A stretch of DNA of 44,440 nt from assembly GCA_938018055.1 (NCBI GenBank), contig CALIKL010000044.1, positions 1 through 44,440 on the forward strand, given 5' to 3'. A program made the position numbers and the translations under genes. Source of the DNA: an uncultured bacterium. GTDB taxonomy: Bacteria; Bacteroidota; Rhodothermia; Rhodothermales; UBA10348. This document shows positions 7,983 to 16,628 of the stretch, one piece after another. The stretch's first letter is position 1, and every line of letters starts with the position of its first letter. The notes under the pieces were generated by a model, which saw only the letters and a program-made list of their open reading frames with translations, was not told the DNA's origin and did not search any database.

Positions 7983-9854
7983 TCAGTGGACACTCAGCTC
8001 TGTCAGCGCCGTTCCGTAGGTAGGCGGCCCATCCACGGGATCCCCTCCTGACCACCCGATGATGCGAATGGCACGCGTATCAATCGGACCAAATCGCGCC
8101 AGGTAGGTCACAAACCCTGGCTGGAGATATTTCGTCTCGCCTCCCGGAAATGAAGGGGACCATACGAGTCCATCGACTGCTTGCCATGATCCGTCCAAGG
8201 ATTGGTATTCCACGACAGGGCTCCTGAACCAGCCCCATTCTTCACGGGGGAAAGCGGCTGAAAAGGTGATGGACGATATCGTGACGGCTTCATCCCATGC
8301 ATAGCCATACCAATGGCGCTCGGGAGTACTCGACGTTTGCGAATAGAACGGTTCGTCTACCTTATTCCCATCGCGAATGCCTTCCAGGTCAGCTCCTGGC
8401 TCATGAGACAGGATTGTTGTGGCTGACGTAGCCACGTTTTCTGGCAGTACTTCCACGATTACCCGGGCCGTATCGGCTGCTCCCCTCAGCAGGAGATCAT
8501 ACCGTCCGACTGCCGGTGGGACACCTGTCACTTTTGCTCCATACCGATCCACCCATGCAGGCTGCGCTCCCACCCACGAAATGTCATCGAGCGACGCGTA
8601 CAGTTCCAATGCCAGCGTGTCGCCCAGGGTCATGATATGCGGTGGTGGGGGAAGCAGCTCTGCAGGCGCTACAAACAACCCGTCTTCGCGAACCAGCAAG
8701 GACGGGATGCCGTCCAGAACGACGCGTTTCCCACCCATGGCTTCAACAACCTTGATTCCTTGTGCTACAATTCGACGGATCTGATCCTGAATCGATGCGT
8801 CGGGAAGGTCATATCTGGAAACGTTGACATACCGGTCATTGAACGGCGCATCCCAGGTCGCAACGGGCTTGAGCAGAGACTCCGGAATGGCATGCGCGCC
8901 ATGAATCAGGCCCAGTAATCCCGTCAATGTTGCTGCTTGATTATCCGCATCCCATCCCATCGAACAGGCCAGATCCAGCGTCAGCTGGATGTCCCCTTCT
9001 CCGTAGAGTAAAGCCAGCACAGCGGCGGCACCGTTCAATACCGCATCAATGGGTTCCCAACCGTACTCATTATAGGATTGGCGACCACCGTATCGAGCTG
9101 CCAGTTCGTCGCGGGCCAGCGTCCAATCGTCGGGATTTTGTTCGTGCAGAACCTCCATTTCCTCAATAATAGCTCGAAATCGGCTGTCCTGCTGCAACAC
9201 ATTCTTGCCTCGATCAATCAACGTCCGGACATCGTCCTCGAAAAACCCCTCCGAAATCATCGCGGCATAGAACAAGGCCGGTTCGATACCGAAATCGTCG
9301 TTCGTTATGCGGGCTGCCCATTCGGTTTTCCGGACCGCGTAATGCGTCATTCCCGGCGCCGTGACGGCCCAGATCTCATTGATGAGTTGCGGGTCGATCT
9401 CGAACCAGCGCGGATTGTTGGCGCGATGGCCCGTTGCAGGCGGGTAGTACCCGTGATGCATCAAGGTCAAGGCAACCCGGTTGGCTGCCCAAATGCGATC
9501 CCGAATATGGTATGTCCACGCTTCGCGGAGTTGTCTGTAAGATGGCTCTATTCCGTGCGCTTCCATCTGGAGCAGGTACATGTACTCCAGATCCGTATCG
9601 TCGTCTGAAAACGCACCATCCATTTCAATGGCCCGGTCCAGTGCTGAACCGTAGCCAAGCGGAAAATCGGTCGGCCCATGGTCTTCCAGATACTGGAATT
9701 CATGGGAGAGACCATAAATATTGCCGACAAGTTGGCCCAACCAGAAGCCGGCCACTTTGTCCTCATATTCCGCTGTGGAAATAGCACGCACACCTGTTTC
9801 CAGGTTGCAGGATACCAGCGACAAAAGGACCAGAAGCGGGATTATTCGATGCAT
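7983..9854 (-). CDS. Secreted ADP-ribosylglycohydrolase-family lipoprotein
   Basis: The N-terminus [16 protein letters not shown] is a lipoprotein signal with the lipobox cysteine at residue 16. Next comes an all-helical ADP-ribosylglycohydrolase (DraG/ARH) domain: GFWLGQLVGNIYG (37-48), the metal-binding SDDDTDLEY (83-91) and the second acidic motif MGWDADNQAAT (299-309), which together bind the two Mg ions of this family. The C-terminal roughly 130 residues are predicted beta-rich and resemble a discoidin/NPCBM-like carbohydrate-binding module (HWYGYAWDEAVTISSITFSA). The total of 623 residues is about twice a bare ARH domain. The export signal means its substrate is outside the cytoplasm, so cytoplasmic protein de-ADP-ribosylation is unlikely; an N- or O-glycosidic substrate such as a nucleoside or sugar conjugate is plausible. 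The ATG at 9854 overlaps the glgB stop by one base, implying translational coupling. Confidence 0.8.
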   Translation of the reverse strand: MHRIIPLLVLLSLVSCNLETGVRAISTAEYEDKVAGFWLGQLVGNIYGLSHEFQYLEDHGPTDFPLGYGSALDRAIEMDGAFSDDDTDLEYMYLLQMEAHGIEPSYRQLREAWTYHIRDRIWAANRVALTLMHHGYYPPATGHRANNPRWFEIDPQLINEIWAVTAPGMTHYAVRKTEWAARITNDDFGIEPALFYAAMISEGFFEDDVRTLIDRGKNVLQQDSRFRAIIEEMEVLHEQNPDDWTLARDELAARYGGRQSYNEYGWEPIDAVLNGAAAVLALLYGEGDIQLTLDLACSMGWDADNQAATLTGLLGLIHGAHAIPESLLKPVATWDAPFNDRYVNVSRYDLPDASIQDQIRRIVAQGIKVVEAMGGKRVVLDGIPSLLVREDGLFVAPAELLPPPPHIMTLGDTLALELYASLDDISWVGAQPAWVDRYGAKVTGVPPAVGRYDLLLRGAADTARVIVEVLPENVATSATTILSHEPGADLEGIRDGNKVDEPFYSQTSSTPERHWYGYAWDEAVTISSITFSAAFPREEWGWFRSPVVEYQSLDGSWQAVDGLVWSPSFPGGETKYLQPGFVTYLARFGPIDTRAIRIIGWSGGDPVDGPPTYGTALTELSVH

Positions 9855-11770
9855 CAGGAGGAGGCTTTCTTTTTCGACACCTTTGGCGCGTCAGCGATTT
9901 TTTCCAGGATCAACAGACCGAGGGGTGGCAGATCCAGTTGAATCGATGCCGGCTGCCCGTGAGTCATGTCCTGTCGCGCTTCCAGCTTTCCGAAGGACCC
10001 GGCTCCGCTTCCTCCGAATGCCAGATCATCGGAAGACAGCTTTACCTGCCAGGCTCCCACATGCGGGACGCCCTGCTTATAGTCCGGCCTCGGGACCGGG
10101 GTGAAGTTGAAGACGAACACCAGTTCTTTTCCGTCGCGATGACGGGCGTACGAGACGACCGTGTTTTCCAAGTCTGAGAAGTCAATCCAGTAAAATCCAC
10201 CTCCGCTGTCATCCTGGAGAAGCGATGTCTCGCGATAAAGTTGGTTCATTGTCTTTACCCACGTGGCAATACCCTGATGCAGGGGCTGATCAAGCAGCCA
10301 CCAGTCAAGCCCACCATCGTGGTTCCATTCCCCCCCCTGCCCAAACTCACAGCCCATGAACATGAGCTTCTTCCCCGGGTGGCCCATCATATGTCCGAAA
10401 AGAAGCCGCAAGTTGGCTGCCTTCTGCCAATCGTCCCCGGGCATTTTCCCAATCAGGGATCCTTTGCCATGAACCACTTCATCGTGCGAGAGCGAAAGCA
10501 TGTAGTTTTCAGCCCATGCGTAGACCAAGGGAAACGTGAAATTGTGGACGTGGTAGCGCCGATGAACCGGATCTTCCTTGAAAAACTCCAGACTATCGTG
10601 CATCCACCCCATGTTCCACTTGTAGAGGAAGCCGAGTCCGCCCCGATACGTGGGGTGCGATACCCCGGGCCACGCTGTCGACTCCTCGGCAATCATCAGG
10701 GCTGTCGGGTGATTGGTGAATACCCGCTCGTTGATTTCCTTGAGCAGGCTCATGGCCTCCAGGTTCTCGCGTCCACCGTACATGTTCGGTGTCCACTCGT
10801 CTCCGCGTGAGTAATCGCGGTAGAGCATCGAGGCCACTGCATCAAATCGCAGTCCATCAATGTGGAACTCGTCCAACCAGAACAGCGCGTTGGACAACAG
10901 GTAATTGCGGACCTGCGGCCGCGTGTAGTCAAAAACGAGTGTTCCCCAATCAGGGTGATGCCGCATGACGGGGTCTTCGTATTCAAACAGAGGCTCACCG
11001 TCGAAATTGACGAGACCTTGCGGATCGGTTGCGAAGTGGGCCGGGACCCAATCCAACAGCACGCCAATACCCCGTTGATGCAGGTAGTTGACCAGGAATT
11101 TGAAATCCGAAGGCGTGCCGTAGCGGAACGTGGGGGCAAAGGCTCCCACAACCTGATAGCCCCACGATCCATAGAAAGGATGCTCCTGAACCGGGAGGAA
11201 TTCAACGTGCGTAAAGCCCATCTCTTCGACGTGATCGGCCAGAGGCTCCGCTATATCACGATAACTCAATGACAGACCGTCATCCCCTCGTCGCCATGAA
11301 CCCAAATGCACCTCGTAGATGGAGACCGCCTGGGCCAGCGTTTCGGGACCTTGACGGGAGGCCATCCACTCTGAATCGCTCCACTCGAAATCGAACGTCG
11401 GGATAATGGCTGAAAGGCCGGTAATACCATGGCCTTGAGGATCCGGTGGCTCCATCTCGCGGGCGAAGGGGTCGGATTTGTCCGTCCACCAGGGCCCACG
11501 TCGGATGGCATACTTGTACTTCTGCCCTGGTCTGGCACCGCGAACATAGATTTCGAAGAATCGCTCCATGCCCTCACCGACGGGCTTCATCACATGGGCT
11601 CCCTTCTGCCAATCGTTGAAGTCTCCGATCAGCTGCACTTCGTCAGCTCGCGGAGCCCACACGCGAAACCATGTTCCTTGCTTGTTCGGATGCGCGCCGA
11701 ACAGATCCCACGCTCGTTCAAGGCGGCCCTCACCCCAGAGGTAGCGATCAAATGCAGAAGCGGCTGGCAT
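9854..11770 (-). CDS. glgB: 1,4-alpha-glucan branching enzyme (GH13)
   Basis: GlgB moves short alpha-1,4 chains to alpha-1,6 positions in glycogen. The 638-residue protein has an N-terminal CBM48 beta-sandwich ([20 protein letters not shown], starting near residue 33), then the GH13 barrel. The barrel carries the nucleophile Asp in GLRFDAVAS (about 308), the acid/base Glu in MIAEEST (about 361), and [14 protein letters not shown], which is highly specific for branching enzymes. It is shorter than the E. coli enzyme because the extra N1 domain is absent. That form is common. The C-terminus ends in a lysine/serine tail (KVSKKKASS). Its TGA overlaps the ATG of the ADP-ribosylglycohydrolase gene by one base. 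The promoter must lie in the 176-bp region shared with glgX. Confidence 0.95.
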   Translation of the reverse strand: MPAASAFDRYLWGEGRLERAWDLFGAHPNKQGTWFRVWAPRADEVQLIGDFNDWQKGAHVMKPVGEGMERFFEIYVRGARPGQKYKYAIRRGPWWTDKSDPFAREMEPPDPQGHGITGLSAIIPTFDFEWSDSEWMASRQGPETLAQAVSIYEVHLGSWRRGDDGLSLSYRDIAEPLADHVEEMGFTHVEFLPVQEHPFYGSWGYQVVGAFAPTFRYGTPSDFKFLVNYLHQRGIGVLLDWVPAHFATDPQGLVNFDGEPLFEYEDPVMRHHPDWGTLVFDYTRPQVRNYLLSNALFWLDEFHIDGLRFDAVASMLYRDYSRGDEWTPNMYGGRENLEAMSLLKEINERVFTNHPTALMIAEESTAWPGVSHPTYRGGLGFLYKWNMGWMHDSLEFFKEDPVHRRYHVHNFTFPLVYAWAENYMLSLSHDEVVHGKGSLIGKMPGDDWQKAANLRLLFGHMMGHPGKKLMFMGCEFGQGGEWNHDGGLDWWLLDQPLHQGIATWVKTMNQLYRETSLLQDDSGGGFYWIDFSDLENTVVSYARHRDGKELVFVFNFTPVPRPDYKQGVPHVGAWQVKLSSDDLAFGGSGAGSFGKLEARQDMTHGQPASIQLDLPPLGLLILEKIADAPKVSKKKASS

Positions 11771-11843
11771 GGAAAAATGGTCTGGTGTTCGAAAGCATGT
11801 TCGTCATCCGCAATCTACCCCTCCTCAACCAGCCTGTCGAATG

Positions 11844-11857
11844 CGGGAGCGCTTCCG
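11844..11857. promoter_or_regulatory. LacI-operator-like imperfect palindrome in the glgB/glgX divergent region
   Basis: CGGGAGCGCTTCCG is symmetric around AGCGCT with one mismatched pair. LacI/CcpA-family regulators recognise palindromes centred on CG with similar arms, and such regulators often control maltodextrin genes. It lies 74 bp upstream of the glgB start and 90 bp upstream of the glgX start. The operator role is inference. Confidence 0.3.
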
Positions 11858-11946
11858 CTTCGGTGAATTTCTTGGAGAACGGGTGGGCCGCACGGGTGTA
11901 TATGCCCGCCGGTCGATTCCGACCGTCCGCAACCTGGATACCGCGC

Positions 11947-13992
11947 ATGAACATCAAAAACGGCAAACCCTACCCCCTTGGCGCTACGCCTCGTGACGGA
12001 GGCGTCAATGTCGCCGTCTACAGCGCGCATGCCACGAAGGTCACGCTCTGCCTGTTCGATTCGATAGAAAGCCTGGCCTCTTCGCAGGAGCTGATTCTTC
12101 CAGAACGAAGCGGCAACATCTGGTATGGATTCGTTCCGGGTATCGGTATCGGTCAACTGTATGGGTTCCGTGTCGATGGGCCGTATGAGCCGATGTCCGG
12201 GCATCGATTCAATCCGAATAAACTGCTGTTGGACCCTTACGCGCGCGACATTGCCCGCAAACCAGCCTGGTCAGCACCATTGCTTGGGTATGTGGAAGGA
12301 CACGATGACATGTCCTTCGACGCGCGAGATTCTGCCGGGGTGGCTGCCATGGCGCGCGTCGCTCCCCTGCATGTGGCGTCTGAGCTTGCGCACGGTCCAG
12401 AAATTCCGTGGGAACAGACCATCATCTATGAGACCCATGTCAAGGGTCTGACCATGACCCACCCCGGGGTGCCCGAAGAACTGCGCGGTACGTATGCAGG
12501 GCTTGCCTCGGATCCCGTGATTGAACATTTGCAGTCCCTCGGTGTGACGAGCGTACAGCTCCTCCCCGTGCAGGCCAAATTCGATGAGCATCATCTGCAC
12601 CAGATGGGCATGACGAATTATTGGGGCTATAATACGCTCGCGTATTTCGCTCCCGAGCCAACCTATGCTGCAGAACCCGAGGCGGCAGCCGCTGAATTCC
12701 GGGGCATGGTTGACCGATTGCATGCGGCTGGACTCGAGGTCATCATCGATGTGGTATTCAACCACACAGCGGAAGGCAGTCGGATGGGGCCAACGCTGAA
12801 TTTTCGCGGATTCGACAATCTGAGTTATTACCTCTCTCGGGAGGACAACCCGCGATTCCTGCATAATTACACCGGGACGGGCAACACCCTGGACGTCCGC
12901 CAACCCGTCGTAATGCGCCTTATCGCCGACTCATTGCGCTACTGGGCAGGAACGCTAGGGGTGGACGGATTCCGGTTTGATCTGGCAACCGTATTGGCAC
13001 GAACCGGACAGCAGGTAGAAATGGATGGTCCGTTTTTCCTGTTGCTTCGCCAGGACCCGATCCTGGCTACGCGCAAGTTCATAGCTGAACCCTGGGACTT
13101 GGGGCCTGCGGGATACCGCCTTGGTGCCTTCCGATCGCCGTGGCGGGAATGGAACGGGAAATATCGGGACGATGTCCGCATGTTCTGGTCCGGTGAGACT
13201 CCGGCCGCAGCCGAACTGGCAACCCGCATGAGTGGAAGCAGCGATGTCTTTCCCATGCGTCGGCCATCGGCTTCCATCAATTTCATCACCGCTCACGACG
13301 GGTACACGCTTCGGGATCTGGTGTCGTACCAGCAAAAACACAATGTTGCGAACGGCGAGGAAAACCGCGACGGACACGAGCCGAACCACTCCCGCAACTG
13401 GGGGGCTGAAGGTCCGACCGACGATCCCTTCATTCGCGCTCGACGCGATGCAGCGCGGTTGGGCCTGATGTCAACCCTACTCCTTTCCCAGGGCGTCCCC
13501 ATGATCCTGGGAGGCGATGAAATGGGCCGAACCCAGCAGGGAAACAACAATGCCTATTGCCAGGACAACCCCATTTCCTGGTACGATTGGACGCAGGTGG
13601 ACGAGCCGTTCCTGCAACGGGTCAAAGACTTGATTGCCTTCCGGAAAGCTCATCCACTGACTTCAAATCGCCGGTTTTTAGACCGCGAAGGATCTTCCAG
13701 TGCATGCTGGTGGCATGCTTCCGGGCGACCGCTGAACGACGGTGACTGGAGCAACCCTCACGACCGTGTGATCGGCATGCAAGTCGTAGCGCAAGATGGT
13801 ACCGATTCGCTGCTCATCATCATCAACCCGACTGATGCTCCGTGTACCTTTACCCTTCCGGCGATATCGGAATCCATGGGTGGTAATCGGTGGCAGCTTC
13901 CTGTTGCCTTCGCAGACCTCGGGCAGATCGAGGATGGTGTGCTTACGCTGAACGGATTAAGCGTGGCAGCCCTCGTTCCGGGTCGGGATTGA
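11947..13992 (+). CDS. glgX: Glycogen debranching enzyme, GlgX/isoamylase type (GH13)
   Basis: GlgX hydrolyses alpha-1,6 branches of limit dextrins left after phosphorylase action. From the ATG at 11947 the product has 681 residues and starts MNIKNGKPYPLGATPRDGG, the usual beginning of the CBM48 domain of this family. The frame is open further upstream but shows no family resemblance there. The GH13 catalytic residues are visible: Asp in VDGFRFDLAT (about 343), Glu in FIAEPWDLGP (about 380) and Asp in FITAHDGYTLRDL (about 450). The last of these continues into YQQKHNVANGEENRDG, characteristic of GlgX and TreX. A small beta domain ends the protein. It diverges from glgB and is convergent with malQ, so the three enzymes form one glycogen/maltodextrin locus. 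Confidence 0.95.
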   Translation: MNIKNGKPYPLGATPRDGGVNVAVYSAHATKVTLCLFDSIESLASSQELILPERSGNIWYGFVPGIGIGQLYGFRVDGPYEPMSGHRFNPNKLLLDPYARDIARKPAWSAPLLGYVEGHDDMSFDARDSAGVAAMARVAPLHVASELAHGPEIPWEQTIIYETHVKGLTMTHPGVPEELRGTYAGLASDPVIEHLQSLGVTSVQLLPVQAKFDEHHLHQMGMTNYWGYNTLAYFAPEPTYAAEPEAAAAEFRGMVDRLHAAGLEVIIDVVFNHTAEGSRMGPTLNFRGFDNLSYYLSREDNPRFLHNYTGTGNTLDVRQPVVMRLIADSLRYWAGTLGVDGFRFDLATVLARTGQQVEMDGPFFLLLRQDPILATRKFIAEPWDLGPAGYRLGAFRSPWREWNGKYRDDVRMFWSGETPAAAELATRMSGSSDVFPMRRPSASINFITAHDGYTLRDLVSYQQKHNVANGEENRDGHEPNHSRNWGAEGPTDDPFIRARRDAARLGLMSTLLLSQGVPMILGGDEMGRTQQGNNNAYCQDNPISWYDWTQVDEPFLQRVKDLIAFRKAHPLTSNRRFLDREGSSSACWWHASGRPLNDGDWSNPHDRVIGMQVVAQDGTDSLLIIINPTDAPCTFTLPAISESMGGNRWQLPVAFADLGQIEDGVLTLNGLSVAALVPGRD

Positions 13993-14070
13993 CAGCGCAC
14001 ATCAACGACGCATGTTGTGGATCAGCCCAGCATGCAGGAGGATGGATACCAAGGATGCAGAGGAAGGTCC

Positions 14071-15606
14071 TCAGCGATCTGATGCCTCGGTGAGCGTTGC
14101 CAGGCGGGCGCCGACGCCCGCATCCAGGGCACCCGGCGCAAGACGCCAGCCCCAGTTTCCATTTGTTGTTCCTGGCGTATTCATGCGGGCGTCGGCGCCA
14201 AGTCCCAACAGGTCCTGAACGGGTGTCACAACATAGCGTGCCACCGAGTGCATGAGGGATTCAATCGCCTTCCAGGACAACTGCTCGGCTTCATGGCCTG
14301 ATTCCAGTCCGAGATACTCCGTACAGTATGCCTTGGCGCGCGCTATCTGTTCAGCATTCTGCGTGCTCGCCGTGTCAGACCACCACCCCATCAGCGTATC
14401 GTTGTCGTGGGTACCCGTGTACGCCACAAGCGCCTCTCTGTAATTGTGGGGCAGGAATTCGTTCGATTCATCGGAGTCGAATGCAAATTGCAGGATGGCC
14501 ATGCCGGGAAAACCGAACCGACCCATCAATTTCGTGACGCCCTCGGTTATGACACCGAGATTCTCTGCGATGAGCGGTACGTCGCCGAGGTTCTTCTCCA
14601 GCTTGTCAAACAAATCTGCTCCTGGTCCTTCGCGCCACTGACCATGGATGGCCGTCTCCTCGCTTGCTGGTACTTCCCAATAGGCTTCGAAGCCTCTGAA
14701 ATGGTCCAAGCGAACCAGGTCCACCAGCTCCAGGATGCGGGCCATGCGCGATGTCCACCAGGCGTAGCCCGTCGCCCGCATCGAATCCCACTTGTAGAGT
14801 GGGTTGCCCCATCGTTGACCCGTCTCCGAAAAATAGTCAGGTGGTACGCCCGCGATGGTCGTCGGATAACCGTCTTCCTTAAGCGTAAACAGATGGCGGT
14901 TGGCCCACACGTCAGCGCTGTCCTGCGCTACGTAAATGGGCAGATCGCCAAATATCCGGATGCCTCGTTCGTTGCAATAGGATTTCAGATCCATCCATTG
15001 TTGCTCAAACAGGAATTGCCAGAATTTGCGCATGGCAATCTGATCAGCATTCTCTGCCTGATAGGCAATCAGCGCGGAGGGCTCGCGATCCCGCAGATCT
15101 GCGCGCCAGGTCATCCACTCTTTTTCGTCGTGATCTTGCTTGATCGTCTCGAACAAGGCCCAATCTTCCAGCCAATCGGCATGCGTCTCGCAATACGTAT
15201 CGAAGGCTTTCCGTTCAGCTGGTGAAGCATGCGATGAAAATCGTTTCCAGGCTCTTATCAACAAGTCTTCTTTGTAAGCGCTTACATCGGCAAAGGCGAC
15301 CAAATCCACCGGAAAACTTGGCAAAACACCTACATCATCCGTAGTCAGCCACCCGTCTTCCAGGAGCCGATCTGGCGAAATCAGCATGGCGTTTCCTGCA
15401 TACGTGGACGGAGCGGCATACGGAGAATACCCGTACCCCGTGGGCACCAAGGGCAGGACCTGCCACAGCTTCTGCTTCGACGCGGCCATGAAATCGGCGA
15501 AACGATAGGCCTCCGGACCCAAGTCCCCGATACCATAGGCTGACGGTAACGAGGTGATGTGCAACAGCAGACCGCTGGCTCGGGATGATTTGGCTGATTC
15601 GGACAT
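14071..15606 (-). CDS. malQ: 4-alpha-glucanotransferase (amylomaltase, GH77)
   Basis: MalQ disproportionates maltodextrins by transferring glucan segments between chains. The start at 15606 (MSESAKSSRASGLLLHIT) gives 511 residues; a start 15 bp upstream is also open. Family motifs include LPSAYGIGDLG near the N-terminus, SPYAAPSTYAGN, the nucleophile Asp in RLDHFRGFEAYW (about 299), the acid/base Glu in PLIAENLGVIT (about 345; the family usually has IAEDLG here) and the third acidic residue in GTHDNDTLMGWW. The C-terminal part (MNTPGTTNGNWGWRL) is also standard. It works with GlgX and GlgB in glycogen turnover. A LacI-type 14-bp palindrome lies within its coding sequence. Confidence 0.95.
   Translation of the reverse strand: MSESAKSSRASGLLLHITSLPSAYGIGDLGPEAYRFADFMAASKQKLWQVLPLVPTGYGYSPYAAPSTYAGNAMLISPDRLLEDGWLTTDDVGVLPSFPVDLVAFADVSAYKEDLLIRAWKRFSSHASPAERKAFDTYCETHADWLEDWALFETIKQDHDEKEWMTWRADLRDREPSALIAYQAENADQIAMRKFWQFLFEQQWMDLKSYCNERGIRIFGDLPIYVAQDSADVWANRHLFTLKEDGYPTTIAGVPPDYFSETGQRWGNPLYKWDSMRATGYAWWTSRMARILELVDLVRLDHFRGFEAYWEVPASEETAIHGQWREGPGADLFDKLEKNLGDVPLIAENLGVITEGVTKLMGRFGFPGMAILQFAFDSDESNEFLPHNYREALVAYTGTHDNDTLMGWWSDTASTQNAEQIARAKAYCTEYLGLESGHEAEQLSWKAIESLMHSVARYVVTPVQDLLGLGADARMNTPGTTNGNWGWRLAPGALDAGVGARLATLTEASDR
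15273..15286. promoter_or_regulatory. Perfect LacI/CcpA-type palindrome inside malQ
   Basis: TGTAAGCGCTTACA is a perfect 14-bp palindrome and fits the catabolite-response/LacI-family operator pattern TGNAANCGNTNNCA. It lies about 320 bp inside malQ, encoding DVSAY. Whether it is a functional intragenic operator or chance is unknown; no LacI-family regulator is in the window. Confidence 0.35.
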
Positions 15607-15878
15607 CGTACAGAGTATCACTTCAAAACGGGTGTCTCTCCCTGGTCATTGCTTCCCAAGGTCCGCTGGCGACAGGAAAAGAGCATTCCATCAGAAGAGG
15701 TAATGGGCTTCCGTCCAGCCCTCTTCGATGGATGAGAAGTTAGGACAACAGGGAGCAAAAAACTCGATCGAGCGGTTGTGATTATGCCACGGCATGATCC
15801 GCTTTCATCATGTAACAAGCTATCCCCCGGTCGCGTAGCACACGCCTGACGCATTCTTGTTGTGAATCCCTGAATACC

Positions 15879-16628
15879 ATGAAGGAACTCCTCAGCATTC
15901 TGACCCCGACGGACTATCGATTCCTGCTCGGTGTGATGGAAAGTCCAGTCAATCAGACCAACGACGCACGATTTGCTGAATTGGTCTCAGCGCTCGAGAT
16001 GGATGACAGCGAGGATACACGTGCGGCCATCGAAGCCCAGTTTGAGGAAGACGTCCGGTACGTTGGCTCTTCGGAGATCATGTATGTCTTCCGATCCCTT
16101 ACCGGAGAAGAACGCGGGGCGCCGTTTCAGAGCATCGTCCGGGATGTGGCGCGCTCGCTGAAAGTGGACGCTAACCTGCTTGGCTCTGACCGGGAAGTCG
16201 TCGAACGGTTAGCCGAAGGGTATGCCACGCAGCAATTTGCTGATCTGCCGCCCGATGAGCAGCAGAAATTGCTGGAAGATCTCGGTGTCGAGGAAGAAAA
16301 GGCCAAGGCCTTCCTGGCCCGTTCGGCGGGGGTTTTTGCGCTTCCCATGCTGATCGAAGCGTTCAACCTCGTTGTTGTTCAAGGTCTGATCAAAACGATC
16401 ATCTTCGGGACCATTGCCAAAATCATCGGCTCCCAGCTTGCAGGACGTCTGTTCGCATTCCTGGTGGCGCGTATGCCTTGGTGGGTATCCTGGATCGGAC
16501 CCGCCGCTTGGACGCTGTCGCTCGGATGGACGGCATTCGACCTGCAAGGATCGGCCAAGCGCAAGACCATACCAATCGTTCTCTACCTCGGTCTCTGTTC
16601 CTTGCGGGAGCGTCACAAGACCGACTGA
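15879..16628 (+). CDS. YaaW-like (UPF0174) protein
   Basis: This 249-residue protein has a soluble, acidic helical N-terminal part (about 1-150) and a hydrophobic stretch (about 150-225) with helical segments such as ALPMLIEAFNLVVVQGLI and IIFGTIAKIIGSQLAGRLFA. A conserved-looking end (KRKTIPIVLYLGLCSLR) follows. The order of features, the sequence around ERGAPFQSIVRDVARSLKV and the terminal TIP-x-VL-x-x-x-CLR pattern match the E. coli YaaW/UPF0174 family, whose role is unknown and which is linked in domain databases to a ubiquinol-cytochrome-c chaperone-like fold. The assignment comes from recalled family patterns, not an alignment. Its last 16 bases overlap the 3' end of the convergent PH-domain gene. 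Confidence 0.65.
   Translation: MKELLSILTPTDYRFLLGVMESPVNQTNDARFAELVSALEMDDSEDTRAAIEAQFEEDVRYVGSSEIMYVFRSLTGEERGAPFQSIVRDVARSLKVDANLLGSDREVVERLAEGYATQQFADLPPDEQQKLLEDLGVEEEKAKAFLARSAGVFALPMLIEAFNLVVVQGLIKTIIFGTIAKIIGSQLAGRLFAFLVARMPWWVSWIGPAAWTLSLGWTAFDLQGSAKRKTIPIVLYLGLCSLRERHKTD

Noticed and set aside
11671-11946. In-frame open extension upstream of glgX
   Set aside because: It has no resemblance to the family, runs through the glgB start on the other strand, and the ATG at 11,947 gives the expected N-terminus and length.
15618-15854. Small minus-strand open frame before malQ
   Set aside because: Composition and sequence look non-coding, there is no ribosome binding site, and no family resemblance; treated as intergenic.
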